DNA of 64,000 nt, taken from assembly GCF_002795805.1 (NCBI RefSeq), contig NZ_CP018799.1, forward strand, positions 1,853,001-1,917,000. The letters run 5' to 3'. The notes under the pieces are model-generated. The model made no database searches. It saw nothing but the letters and a program-made list of their open reading frames with translations, and was not told where the DNA came from. Position 1 is the first letter of the stretch. Each line of letters opens with the position of its first letter. Shown piece after piece: positions 1-8,227 of this stretch. This DNA comes from Mariprofundus aestuarium. Lineage in GTDB: Bacteria > Pseudomonadota > Zetaproteobacteria > Mariprofundales > Mariprofundaceae. The translations under genes and the position numbers were made by a program.

Positions 1-14
1 AAAGGAGAAGCCAA

Positions 15-524
15 ATGATTAAACCCTATTTGCACTGGAATCCTGAGATCGCCGATTCAGCCTTCATTGCTGAAACTGCCGATGTGATCGGCCGTGTTAA
101 AATCGGTGCCGATTCAAGCATCTGGTATCAAGCCGTACTGCGCGGCGATGTCCACGATATCGAGATTGGTGAGCGCTCCAACATCCAGGATCACTGTATT
201 CTGCACACCAGTGGCGGCGTATCCCCCTGCATTGTCGGCAACGACGTCACTGTCGGACACCGTGTTATCCTGCATGGCTGCGAGATTCAGGATCGCTGCC
301 TGATCGGCATGGGGTCAATCATCATGGATAGGGCTGTACTTGAAGCGGGCTGTTTTCTTGCCGCTGGTTCGCTTGTCACTGAAGGCAAGGTTCTGCGTGG
401 CGGTTACCTCTATGCGGGCAGCCCTGCTAAAGAACGCCGGGAACTCACCCAGGAGGAGAAGGATTTCCTCAACAGTGCCGCCAGAAACTATGTTGAAGTC
501 TCAAAAAATCACGATGACAGCTGA
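15..524 (+). CDS. Gamma-class carbonic anhydrase-like hexapeptide-repeat protein
   Basis: A 169-residue left-handed beta-helix protein of the gamma-carbonic anhydrase/YrdA/PaaY family. Hexapeptide turns run through about residues 20-125 (for example IGADSSIW, IGERSNIQDHC, VGNDVTVGH). The histidines in QDHCILH, VGHRV and LHGC are placed like the three zinc ligands of the family, so carbonic anhydrase activity is possible. Many family members have other or unknown roles, and catalysis is inference. The start is fixed by AAAGGAG at 2-8, a good distance ahead of ATG 15. It overlaps the next gene by 11 bases, which implies co-expression with the Ppx/GppA phosphatase. Confidence 0.85.
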   Translation: MIKPYLHWNPEIADSAFIAETADVIGRVKIGADSSIWYQAVLRGDVHDIEIGERSNIQDHCILHTSGGVSPCIVGNDVTVGHRVILHGCEIQDRCLIGMGSIIMDRAVLEAGCFLAAGSLVTEGKVLRGGYLYAGSPAKERRELTQEEKDFLNSAARNYVEVSKNHDDS

Positions 525-1464
525 AGTGAACTGCGCCTCCATTGATATCGGCTCCAACACCTTTCGTCTGCTCATTGCCAAGCCATCAGATGGCCCTCTG
601 CCCTGGCAACGGATCGATTATGCCCACCGCATCACCCGCCTGGGTGAAGGACTGCATCACACAGGACGCCTCTCAGAAGCGGGCATGGATCGCGCCCTGA
701 CAACTTTCAGCGAGTTTGCCTCTCTGCTAAGCAAACACGATGTCTCAGCAGAGCACACCTTTGCCGCTGCCACCGCCGCTATGCGTGATGCTGAAAACGG
801 CCAGGCATTTGCTGAACGTGTAAAAGCTGAAGCCGGTATTCATATCCGGATTATCAGCGGTGTCGATGAAGCTCGCATGTCACTCAATGGTGCCTGCTCT
901 GTCCTCAACAACGCTACACAAGAGGATATGATGCTCTTTGATATCGGTGGTGGCAGCACCGAATTCATCCGCGCCCGAGATAAAAATCGCATTGATGATA
1001 TCAGCCGCAAACTCGGCGTGGTTCGACTGGTTGAAGCACACCTGCACTCCGATCCGCCATCAGAGCATGATTACAACGCCCTTAAAGCGGCCGCCAACGA
1101 ACATCTGCAGAGTGTTGAAGGCCACTGGCCTGACCATCGCGTCCCAAAGCATCTGGTCGGCACAGCAGGCACAGTCACCACACTGGCTGCAGCAGCACTT
1201 GATCTATATCCCTATGATGCCGAGACGATCAACAACTACCGCATGAGCAGAGCCGACTTCTCCGCCCTTCGTGATCGTCTGCTCTCCATGACTCACGAAC
1301 AGCGCCAGAAGATTCGCACCATCGAACCAGGCCGAGCCGACCTGATCATTGCCGGCCTGGCCATTGTTGATGCAGTCATGCAACGCTGGCATTACGATGA
1401 ATTAATCACTGTAGACGCAGGCCTTCTTGAAGGCCTTTGGCTTCAGGTCGCCAACAAGGCTTAG
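514..1464 (+). CDS. Ppx/GppA family exopolyphosphatase
   Basis: A 316-residue member of the actin/hsp70-like Ppx/GppA phosphatase family, which hydrolyses inorganic polyphosphate or pppGpp. The N-terminal phosphate-binding loop IDIGSNTFRLL, the second loop FDIGGGSTEF and a VGTAGTVTTLAA segment are all visible. It is the short two-domain form without the C-terminal HD extension found in E. coli Ppx (about 510 residues). ATG 514 (MTAEVNCASIDIG) puts the family motif at the N-terminus; an in-frame ATG at 490 is an alternative. Translation is probably coupled to the preceding gene through the 11-base overlap. Sequence alone does not separate a polyphosphatase from a pppGpp phosphatase. Confidence 0.88.
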   Translation: MTAEVNCASIDIGSNTFRLLIAKPSDGPLPWQRIDYAHRITRLGEGLHHTGRLSEAGMDRALTTFSEFASLLSKHDVSAEHTFAAATAAMRDAENGQAFAERVKAEAGIHIRIISGVDEARMSLNGACSVLNNATQEDMMLFDIGGGSTEFIRARDKNRIDDISRKLGVVRLVEAHLHSDPPSEHDYNALKAAANEHLQSVEGHWPDHRVPKHLVGTAGTVTTLAAAALDLYPYDAETINNYRMSRADFSALRDRLLSMTHEQRQKIRTIEPGRADLIIAGLAIVDAVMQRWHYDELITVDAGLLEGLWLQVANKA

Positions 1465-1689
1465 ATACCTTCTTTTTCACCAAGAAGAGGTTTTCGCGAA
1501 TGCCTGCTACCGACCGTAATCAGCCGTTAACCAACAAGTGATTAATCCAAAAGCATTCTATCAGCTGCCGGTTGGCTTCGGGAAATAGCTGACACTCTGA
1601 AATCATTTAAAGTTAGTTTATAGTGCGGCCACTTTGTGGGAAATCCACGCAGATGCACAACCAAGTTTGCAGTTAAGGGAAGCTTATTA

Positions 1690-2091
1690 ATGACAGATTC
1701 AAGAGCACTTGCTACATCCAGCGAAGGCTGGGTGATTGAAATCATGGATGCATACCAGGATGCCAAAGCAGCCATTCCATTTGCTGAGGCTGCAGGTAAA
1801 ACGATGTCAGAAGCAGATCTGTTTCACATGGCGCCACTGGTCTGCGTCAAATTTCGCAATCTTTTAGGTTCCGAAGAGAGCCTGACAAATGCACGGAACG
1901 CTGCCATCGGCAGCTATATCGCCAATCAGGAAGCGGGTAATAGAAACCTCAACGATCCGATCATGGCATTTTCCTTCTGTTATATTCTTGCCCATTACGG
2001 CCTTGGACTGCTTGATGATGAGAAGTGCCAGGAGATCCTTATGTTTATCGAAGATAATTTGGCAAAAATAAAAATGGCTATTGCAGCCTGA
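1690..2091 (+). CDS. Conserved-looking small protein of unknown function
   Basis: A 133-residue soluble, predominantly helical protein that I do not recognise. ATG 1690 is preceded by AAGGGA about nine bases upstream, so this start is better than the longer reading frame from 1636. There is no signal peptide or membrane segment. The acidic C-terminal half (LLDDEKCQEILMFIEDN) and the central SEADLFHMAPLVCVKF segment look like a compact helical fold. It stands alone: 225 bases without a gene separate it from the Ppx gene, and it converges with msbA. No function is proposed. Confidence 0.7.
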   Translation: MTDSRALATSSEGWVIEIMDAYQDAKAAIPFAEAAGKTMSEADLFHMAPLVCVKFRNLLGSEESLTNARNAAIGSYIANQEAGNRNLNDPIMAFSFCYILAHYGLGLLDDEKCQEILMFIEDNLAKIKMAIAA

Positions 2092-2125
2092 AGTTATCGA
2101 GAGTCCTGCCTGATTGGCTCTTAAA

Positions 2126-3916
2126 TCAGATCAGCAGCTCAGGCGTTTCACTTTGTGCCACTTCACTGGACTCCGGCTCGCTGAACTGTAGCTGGTACAG
2201 CTCCGCATAGATGCCCCCCTCTTCAAGAAGAACATCATGCTTGCCACTCTGTACAACCTTGCCCTTATCAAGCACAACAATGCAATCAGCATCACGGATG
2301 GTGCTCAAGCGATGAGCAATCACAATCACGGTACGATTCTGCATCAACAGATCAATCGCCTGCTGCACCAAGCGCTCAGACTCAGTATCCAGAGCGCTGG
2401 TCGCTTCATCGAGAATAAGAATCGGGGAGTCCTTCAGCAGTGCGCGGGCCAGCGAGAGACGCTGGCGCTGTCCACCTGAAAGGATCGCCCCACGCTCACC
2501 CACCAGGGTGTTATAACCATCAGGAAGGCGTTCAATAAACTCATGTGCATTGGCTGCACGGGCCACCTCTTCCACCCGCTTGAGATCAACATCTTCAAGC
2601 CCGTATGCGATATTATTGAGGATAGTGTCATTGAACAGGATGATCTCCTGCGTCACCAGTGCAATCTGGTTACGCAGCGACTGCTGGCTCACATCGCGAA
2701 TATCGACACCATCAACCAGGATGCGCCCTTCGGTTGCATCGATAAAACGGGGAACAAGGTTGGCCAGCGATGTTTTACCCGCCCCGCTTCGTCCAACCAG
2801 CGCCACGACCTGTCCTGAAGTGACTGTAAAGTCGACCTGATCCAGAACCTTCTGTTCAGAACCGGGATATTGCAGCCCTACATTCTCAAACCTGATCGAC
2901 TCGGAAAATGATGCCAACTCAGTGGCGTCACTCTTGTCCTGAACATGAATCGGTTCATCCATCACTTCGAAGATGCGTTCAGCCGAGGCCAACCCCTGCT
3001 GAATCTCATTGTTGGCACGTGAGAGGCGTTTGACTGGCTCATAAAGCATCAGCAGAGCTGCCAGGAATGATACCAGCGTACCAGCCGTGGTTTCACCTGA
3101 TGCAACGCGAATGCCGCCGTAAAACAACACACCGGCGATACCGAAACCGGCCAGCAGCTCCATGATCGGGAAGGAGAGTGCATGCACCCGGAACACCTTA
3201 AGCTGATGGGCAAGGAAGTCACCGGTAAACTTGCGGAAACGCCCCTGCTCATACGCTTCCATGCCAAATGCCTTAACGACCCGTATGCCACCAACGGTCT
3301 CTTCCAGAAGGCTGGTCAGCTCACCCATGGAGGCCTGACCATCAAGCGTAGCATGGCGCATCTTGCGGCCAAACCGGGCAATCGGATAGATGACTGCTGG
3401 AAATACCAGCATGGCAATCAGAGCAAGTATCCAGTCCTGAATAAACACCACAGCGAGCAGAAAAACAATCGAGATCGCATCACGCATCAGTGCAGTGACA
3501 GCAGTACTGACCGCACCCTGAACCAGCGTAACATCATAGGAGAGGCGTGCCAGAAGCTCGCCTGTTTTACGGTGGGAGAAAAATGCCAGTGACTGCGACG
3601 TCAGCCGTTCATACAACATGTTGCGAAGATCATAGATTACCCGCTGGCCAATATATCCCATCATGTAGGCCTGTCCGAAATAAGCGATACCCTTGATCAA
3701 GTAGAGGCCAATGATCACCAGTGGAATAATGTAGATCAGCTCCTGGTTCTTACCGCTGAGCGCTTCATCAAGCACAGGTTTGAGCATCCATGCCACTGCA
3801 GCCGTACAAGCTGCCAGCACGACCATGCATGAGACGGCAATGCCCAGCCGCCCTTTATAAGGTAGCAGGAATGCCAACAGGCGACGGTAGAGCGCTGTAG
3901 ATGCGTTTATCTTCAT
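2126..3916 (-). CDS. msbA: Lipid A/phospholipid flippase ABC transporter MsbA
   Basis: A 596-residue half-transporter with a six-helix N-terminal permease (about residues 15-310) and a C-terminal ATPase. Walker A is GRSGAGKT and the signature is LSGGQRQRLSLARA, followed by LILDEATSALD with the Walker B aspartate and catalytic glutamate. MsbA dimers flip core-lipid A across the inner membrane for lipopolysaccharide assembly. Length and architecture are standard for the family. It lies five bases downstream of the amidase gene on the same strand, with AGGTAA before ATG, and ends the operon that starts at 7975. The set fits envelope biogenesis. Other lipid ABC exporters of this family cannot be fully excluded. 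Confidence 0.9.
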   Translation of the reverse strand: MKINASTALYRRLLAFLLPYKGRLGIAVSCMVVLAACTAAVAWMLKPVLDEALSGKNQELIYIIPLVIIGLYLIKGIAYFGQAYMMGYIGQRVIYDLRNMLYERLTSQSLAFFSHRKTGELLARLSYDVTLVQGAVSTAVTALMRDAISIVFLLAVVFIQDWILALIAMLVFPAVIYPIARFGRKMRHATLDGQASMGELTSLLEETVGGIRVVKAFGMEAYEQGRFRKFTGDFLAHQLKVFRVHALSFPIMELLAGFGIAGVLFYGGIRVASGETTAGTLVSFLAALLMLYEPVKRLSRANNEIQQGLASAERIFEVMDEPIHVQDKSDATELASFSESIRFENVGLQYPGSEQKVLDQVDFTVTSGQVVALVGRSGAGKTSLANLVPRFIDATEGRILVDGVDIRDVSQQSLRNQIALVTQEIILFNDTILNNIAYGLEDVDLKRVEEVARAANAHEFIERLPDGYNTLVGERGAILSGGQRQRLSLARALLKDSPILILDEATSALDTESERLVQQAIDLLMQNRTVIVIAHRLSTIRDADCIVVLDKGKVVQSGKHDVLLEEGGIYAELYQLQFSEPESSEVAQSETPELLI

Positions 3917-3921
3917 GATTG

Positions 3922-5151
3922 TTACCTGTTAACTGCGTACAGTTTTTGATCAGCCACAGAGTCTGCTTCCGGTTGAACTGCTGCCTGGTCGCTGGTGCTC
4001 TTGATGCGCCCCATCTTCTCGAAAAATTTTACGCTGGCACCAAACAGGGCAGATGCGAGTTTCTTCTGATGCGCCCGGCTTTTCAGTTTCTTCTCCCGGG
4101 CAGGGTTGGAGATGTAGTCCAGCTCAACCAGGACACTTGGAATCTCCATTGCTCCGAGAACATAAAAACGGGCACGTTTAGGGACATCATATTTGATCGG
4201 GCCTGCACCCTTCAACTTACCAATAATCGATTCGGCGAGAATTTGAGAGCTGTTCAGGCTATCGCGGCGGAACATATCACCAAGAATCTGAGTCACCATC
4301 GGGTCATCAACCTGATCGAACTCAACCCCTCCCACCTCATCGGCAGCATTCTCTTTGGCAGCCAATGCTCTAGCCGCCCTGTCTTGAGTGGCCCCTCGCT
4401 CGGAGAGGGTATACACACTAGCACCTTCGACAGTGCGCTGGCGGACGGCGTCGGCATGAATGCTGATCATCAAATCAGCCTTGGCCTTGCGAACAAGGTA
4501 AACCCGTCTTTTCAGTGGTACAAAGTAATCACCACTTCGGATCAGAACCGCCTTCATGCCCGGCGTTGCATCAACAATGCGGGCAAGCTCTTTTGCTACT
4601 GCCAGCGTCACTGTCTTCTCATAGAGCTTACGCGGCCCGATGGCACCGGGGTCTTCTCCCCCATGTCCCGCATCGATGGCAATCACCAATCCCTTTTTCG
4701 ACTTGGGCTCTCCGGCACTCATCGCCGCTTTTCTGGCTTCATCAGGTCTGGAGAGGTCGACCACCAGACGATGGGGCTTACCCTGCATCGGCTTAAGGAG
4801 AAACGAACGGGGCTGCACCTTATCCTTCACATCCATAACAATACGCAGCATGTTGGCCGACGGTTTGCCATGGCGGATACTCTGAAGCACTGGATCAGGT
4901 AGTTTCAAGCCATTCAAATTAGCCTTAAATACGGAGTGCTCCATGTCGATAACAATTCGCTCGGGGTTATGCAGACGAAATACCTTGTAATCGATCTGCT
5001 TGTTCAGATCAAAAACCAGACGGGTATGATCAGGTGCCGTCCACATGCGAACATCGCGCACCACACCATCGCCCGCCATTGCCACCGAGGCAGATGAAAG
5101 CGACAGCGTAAGCGCTGCAATAAGTCCGAACATAGTGGTGATTAACTTCAT
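3922..5151 (-). CDS. N-acetylmuramoyl-L-alanine amidase with AMIN domain (AmiC type)
   Basis: A 409-residue periplasmic zinc amidase that cleaves the amide bond between MurNAc and the stem peptide during septum splitting. After a signal peptide (MKLITTMFGLIAALTL, then an AMA-like cleavage region) comes an AMIN targeting domain (about 30-130) and an Amidase_3 domain. The zinc-site motifs DAGHGGEDPGA, YEKTV, SIHADA and the catalytic-type VELDYISN are all present. ATG 5151 was chosen because it starts directly at the signal peptide; the frame stays open to 5202. It sits between manC and msbA on the same strand. LytM-type activation, as for the E. coli AmiA/B/C enzymes, is possible but not shown here. 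Confidence 0.88.
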   Translation of the reverse strand: MKLITTMFGLIAALTLSLSSASVAMAGDGVVRDVRMWTAPDHTRLVFDLNKQIDYKVFRLHNPERIVIDMEHSVFKANLNGLKLPDPVLQSIRHGKPSANMLRIVMDVKDKVQPRSFLLKPMQGKPHRLVVDLSRPDEARKAAMSAGEPKSKKGLVIAIDAGHGGEDPGAIGPRKLYEKTVTLAVAKELARIVDATPGMKAVLIRSGDYFVPLKRRVYLVRKAKADLMISIHADAVRQRTVEGASVYTLSERGATQDRAARALAAKENAADEVGGVEFDQVDDPMVTQILGDMFRRDSLNSSQILAESIIGKLKGAGPIKYDVPKRARFYVLGAMEIPSVLVELDYISNPAREKKLKSRAHQKKLASALFGASVKFFEKMGRIKSTSDQAAVQPEADSVADQKLYAVNR

Positions 5152-5268
5152 CGTTAGGCAATACTCACTGCATAAGCCATCTTTGCAAGTGAGCAAGGCC
5201 ACAGCCAGAAATAAAGCTATCTATTGGGAGAGCTTCTGGATAACCGCGTCACCCGGGATGATCTCTGT

Positions 5269-6681
5269 TTATGTTCGTCCGTAGATGTCCTCAAAACGTT
5301 CGATATCGTCCTCGCCAAGGTAATCGCCCACCTGCACTTCGATCAGATGCAACGGTATCTTACCCCGATTTTCAAGACGATGGGTCTCACCAATGCTGAT
5401 ATAGGCGCTTTCGTTCTTGGCAACCGTTTTGACCAGCTCACCACAGGTCACGGTGGCAGTACCCGCTACGACCACCCAGTGCTCCGAGCGGTGCTGGTGC
5501 GCCTGCATACTCAGGCGTGCTCCAGGCAGTACTTCAAGGCGTTTGATCTGGTATCCGTCAGCACGGCCTTCAAGCACCGTATAACTGCCCCATGGCCGGC
5601 GTACGGTGACATGCTCAAGGTGATATCGTTCCTTTCCAAGTTTCAGGGAATCAACAATCTCCCGGACCCGCTGGCTCTCACCCGCCCTGCAGAGAAGGAT
5701 CGCGTCAGGTGTTTCAACGGCAATGATGTCTTCAATACCAATGGCAGCGATCAGGCTGCGTTCACTGCGCAGCAATGTGTTATGACAGTCAATGGCCAGC
5801 ACATTACCGCTGATATCGTTACCATTCACGTCATGCTCGGCAATCTCGTGGACGGCATCCCAACTACCAACATCGGACCAGCCGATATCTGCGGGCACCA
5901 GTGAAACACGCTGTGATTTCTCCATGATGCCGTAATCGATAGAAACATCCGGCATCTTATCAAAGGAGTCGCGCACTACCTCCTGCCACAACTCTCCGCC
6001 GTTCCAGCGCGCTCTCATACCATTCAAAAGCGCAGTCATTTCTGGGATATACTTTTCCACCTCTTCAAGAATTACTGAGGCCTTCCAGACAAACATGCCC
6101 GAGTTCCAGTAGTAGTTGCCGTCATCCAGCATGCGTTGGGCATTTTCAAGGTCAGGTTTCTCAACAAAACGCAGTACATTCTGGATATCGCCTTGACCGG
6201 ATGCTTCGGCCTGAATATACCCGAAACCTGTTTCAGGCTGGGTTGGAACAATTCCAAACGTCACCAGTCTGTCGCCCTGGGCAACCTCTACGGCCTTGTT
6301 CAGGCACGCCTGAAAAGCATCCTTGTCAGCCACAATATGATCAGCGGGCAGAACCACCATAATCGGATCATCTCCACTGAGGTCCTGCATCAGGGCAGCA
6401 GCCACAGCAATTGCAGGCGCCGTATTACGGCCACAGGGTTCCATAATCTGATTCAAGCCTTCAAGCTCCGAGAACGCCTCACCTGTCGCATGGGACTCAC
6501 CTGTCACCACCCAGACATCATCCTTCGCCACTAACGGAGAAAGGCGTCCTATCGTAGCGCTGAGCATACTGGCTGCACCACTTAGCTTCAGAAACTGCTT
6601 GGGCAGCTGCTGCCTGGAGAGGGGCCACAAGCGGCTTCCTGATCCACCGGCCAGAATGATCCCCTTAACTGATATACTCAT
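5269..6681 (-). CDS. manC: Mannose-1-phosphate guanylyltransferase / mannose-6-phosphate isomerase
   Basis: A 470-residue bifunctional enzyme of the ManC/AlgA/CpsB type that makes GDP-mannose from mannose-1-phosphate and interconverts fructose-6-P and mannose-6-P. The N-terminal nucleotidyltransferase has LAGGSGSRLWPLSR and LPKQFL, plus the FVEKP sugar-binding segment. The C-terminal cupin (about 350-470) contains RPWGSY, SMQAHQHRSEHW and GETHRLEN metal-site motifs. ATG 6681 is preceded by a strong GGAGGAG; an upstream in-frame start at 6696 is less likely. GDP-mannose could feed the surface polysaccharides or the stalk polymer encoded next door, which is inference. Confidence 0.92.
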   Translation of the reverse strand: MSISVKGIILAGGSGSRLWPLSRQQLPKQFLKLSGAASMLSATIGRLSPLVAKDDVWVVTGESHATGEAFSELEGLNQIMEPCGRNTAPAIAVAAALMQDLSGDDPIMVVLPADHIVADKDAFQACLNKAVEVAQGDRLVTFGIVPTQPETGFGYIQAEASGQGDIQNVLRFVEKPDLENAQRMLDDGNYYWNSGMFVWKASVILEEVEKYIPEMTALLNGMRARWNGGELWQEVVRDSFDKMPDVSIDYGIMEKSQRVSLVPADIGWSDVGSWDAVHEIAEHDVNGNDISGNVLAIDCHNTLLRSERSLIAAIGIEDIIAVETPDAILLCRAGESQRVREIVDSLKLGKERYHLEHVTVRRPWGSYTVLEGRADGYQIKRLEVLPGARLSMQAHQHRSEHWVVVAGTATVTCGELVKTVAKNESAYISIGETHRLENRGKIPLHLIEVQVGDYLGEDDIERFEDIYGRT

Positions 6682-6703
6682 ATCTCTCCTCCACAAATAA
6701 TAA

Positions 6704-7975
6704 TCATGCAGCCCCTTCCTGGTTTCCCTCAGAGTTTTTGCTCCACTGCTTAAAGCGTCTGCTTACATTCACGGTCACAAACAGCCACAACAGGCAGAGC
6801 ACGATATTTGTGCCAACAAGAAACATCGTTGGCAGGGCCAGCACAGAAATGACAATAAAAATGACGCCACCCTGGATCAGATCGCCAAAGCGGGTGAAAA
6901 AGGTGTTAACGGCAAGCATGCCCTCATAACGTGTAAACCTGTCCAGCGGCAGAAAGAGTATCTGCTTGGTCGTGTTTGCCACTGAATAGTCGATACTATT
7001 ATCTGCCATTTTAACAATCGCAAACCAGGCCAGTACAGGGAAGGCCAGCACTGAGATATACATTCCCAGATTTATTACAGCCAGACTGATCAGCGCACCA
7101 CCCACTCCGATCGCCTGATATAGTGGCCGGACAACAAATGCCTGCAGGACAAGCGTGGCAATATTCACATAAAGATAGAAGGTAGAGTAAAATGCACCGA
7201 TTTCACTGCCGCTATTCTCAGCGGTGACAAAGTCAGCCAGAACAAACTCACCGGTTGAGTTAATCAGATTCAGCAGTACGACTGATGCTGCAATCCAGCG
7301 CAGATAGGGAACATCCATCACCCGTTTCAGCCCACCGAGCATATGCTGAATCGACTCTTCATCCGACTGTTCATGGTGGTCCTTGCGCATATCAGTCTTG
7401 GCGCCCGGCATAATCACCGCCACAACCAGCATAATGATTGCCAGGATCATAAGCCCATATGCACCCATCTCAAGGTAGAGGGTTTTTGCAACCATGGAGC
7501 CAATCATCGTACCAAGTGAGCCTCCAATCGCAATATACGAGGTCAGCCTTTTTCCCTTATCCACACAATGATAGTCGCTGACCATCGTCCAGAACTGGGA
7601 GATCTGAACAACCGAAAAAATGCCGAGCCAGATAAAGAAAGGCACGCCAATATCCATGCCTGATGAACCAAGCAGGTAGAAAACCCCGATATTTGCTGCC
7701 AGAAAGATGGTGACGATATGGAACAGCTTATCGCCATGCAGGTGTTTTATAATGTGACTGTAAAACGGCACTAGGAACAGCAACATCGCAGCCTGAGCAG
7801 CCAGCGCATAACTCCTGATCTCGGCGCTACCGCCGTCGAGAATCAACTCCTCGCGGACAGGTTTCAGCAGGTAGTATGCCAATAGAATCAGAAACAGACG
7901 GATAGCAAAGCGGAGTGTTGCAACACCCTCTGGGCTGCTCATATCCTGCCACACCTTAGCTATCAGTTTCGTCAT
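6704..7975 (-). CDS. Multi-pass transporter resembling NTP/NDP translocase (TLC/Npt) family
   Basis: A 423-residue integral membrane protein with about ten to twelve hydrophobic helices. The N-terminal region with YYLLKPVREELIL resembles the signature of ATP:ADP antiporter-like (TLC/Npt1) proteins, which are also found in some free-living bacteria. Other segments (TSYIAIGGSLGTMIGS, DRFTRYEG) fit the MFS-like fold of that family. In free-living bacteria the substrate is generally unknown, so nucleotide exchange should not be assumed. It lies 22 bases upstream of manC and heads the manC-amidase-msbA operon. A short tail ends with NSEGNQEGAA. A generic MFS transporter is the alternative. Confidence 0.65.
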   Translation of the reverse strand: MTKLIAKVWQDMSSPEGVATLRFAIRLFLILLAYYLLKPVREELILDGGSAEIRSYALAAQAAMLLFLVPFYSHIIKHLHGDKLFHIVTIFLAANIGVFYLLGSSGMDIGVPFFIWLGIFSVVQISQFWTMVSDYHCVDKGKRLTSYIAIGGSLGTMIGSMVAKTLYLEMGAYGLMILAIIMLVVAVIMPGAKTDMRKDHHEQSDEESIQHMLGGLKRVMDVPYLRWIAASVVLLNLINSTGEFVLADFVTAENSGSEIGAFYSTFYLYVNIATLVLQAFVVRPLYQAIGVGGALISLAVINLGMYISVLAFPVLAWFAIVKMADNSIDYSVANTTKQILFLPLDRFTRYEGMLAVNTFFTRFGDLIQGGVIFIVISVLALPTMFLVGTNIVLCLLWLFVTVNVSRRFKQWSKNSEGNQEGAA

Positions 7976-8125
7976 TACTCACCGTTTATCTTCATATGCG
8001 ATTGTTCAGCCCGTTCCGATATTTCCGGAACTGTCTGTTCTCCAGACCCTATCCATCTGCTTGACTTATTTCACCTTCAACAAGCATGCATAGTTTTCCA
8101 AAAGAAGGTAATGATCTACATAAAC

Positions 8126-8154
8126 AGGGAACCCCGGTTCTTCTGGGGCTCCCT
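8126..8154 (-). terminator. Terminator at end of the sfz operon
   Basis: An inverted repeat, GGGAGCCCC pairing with GGGGTTCCC on the minus strand (one G-U wobble) across a nine-base loop, followed on that strand by a T-rich stretch. It lies about 75 bases after the stop of sfz6 and before the 7975 gene. The intergenic interval 7976-8227 holds nothing else that I can identify. Confidence 0.75.
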
Positions 8155-8227
8155 TTATGCATTTGCCATCAGTCAGCCATTCGCTGCAGTACTCAGTAGC
8201 CTTATACAACTACGCCAACGGAAGGAG

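Noticed and set aside
1419-1436. Palindrome AGGCCTTC-TT-GAAGGCCT
   Set aside because: It lies inside the Ppx coding sequence 28 bases before the stop, has only a two-base loop and no T-tract, so it is not called a terminator.
2109-2129. CTGATT/AATCAG inverted repeat at the msbA stop
   Set aside because: Six weak pairs and no U-tract; too little to call a terminator.
3919-4902. 327-codon open frame on the plus strand
   Set aside because: It lies entirely antisense to the amidase gene, which has a signal peptide and all catalytic motifs; no ribosome site or family features.
5224-5904. 226-codon plus-strand frame
   Set aside because: Antisense shadow of manC, whose motifs and length are complete.
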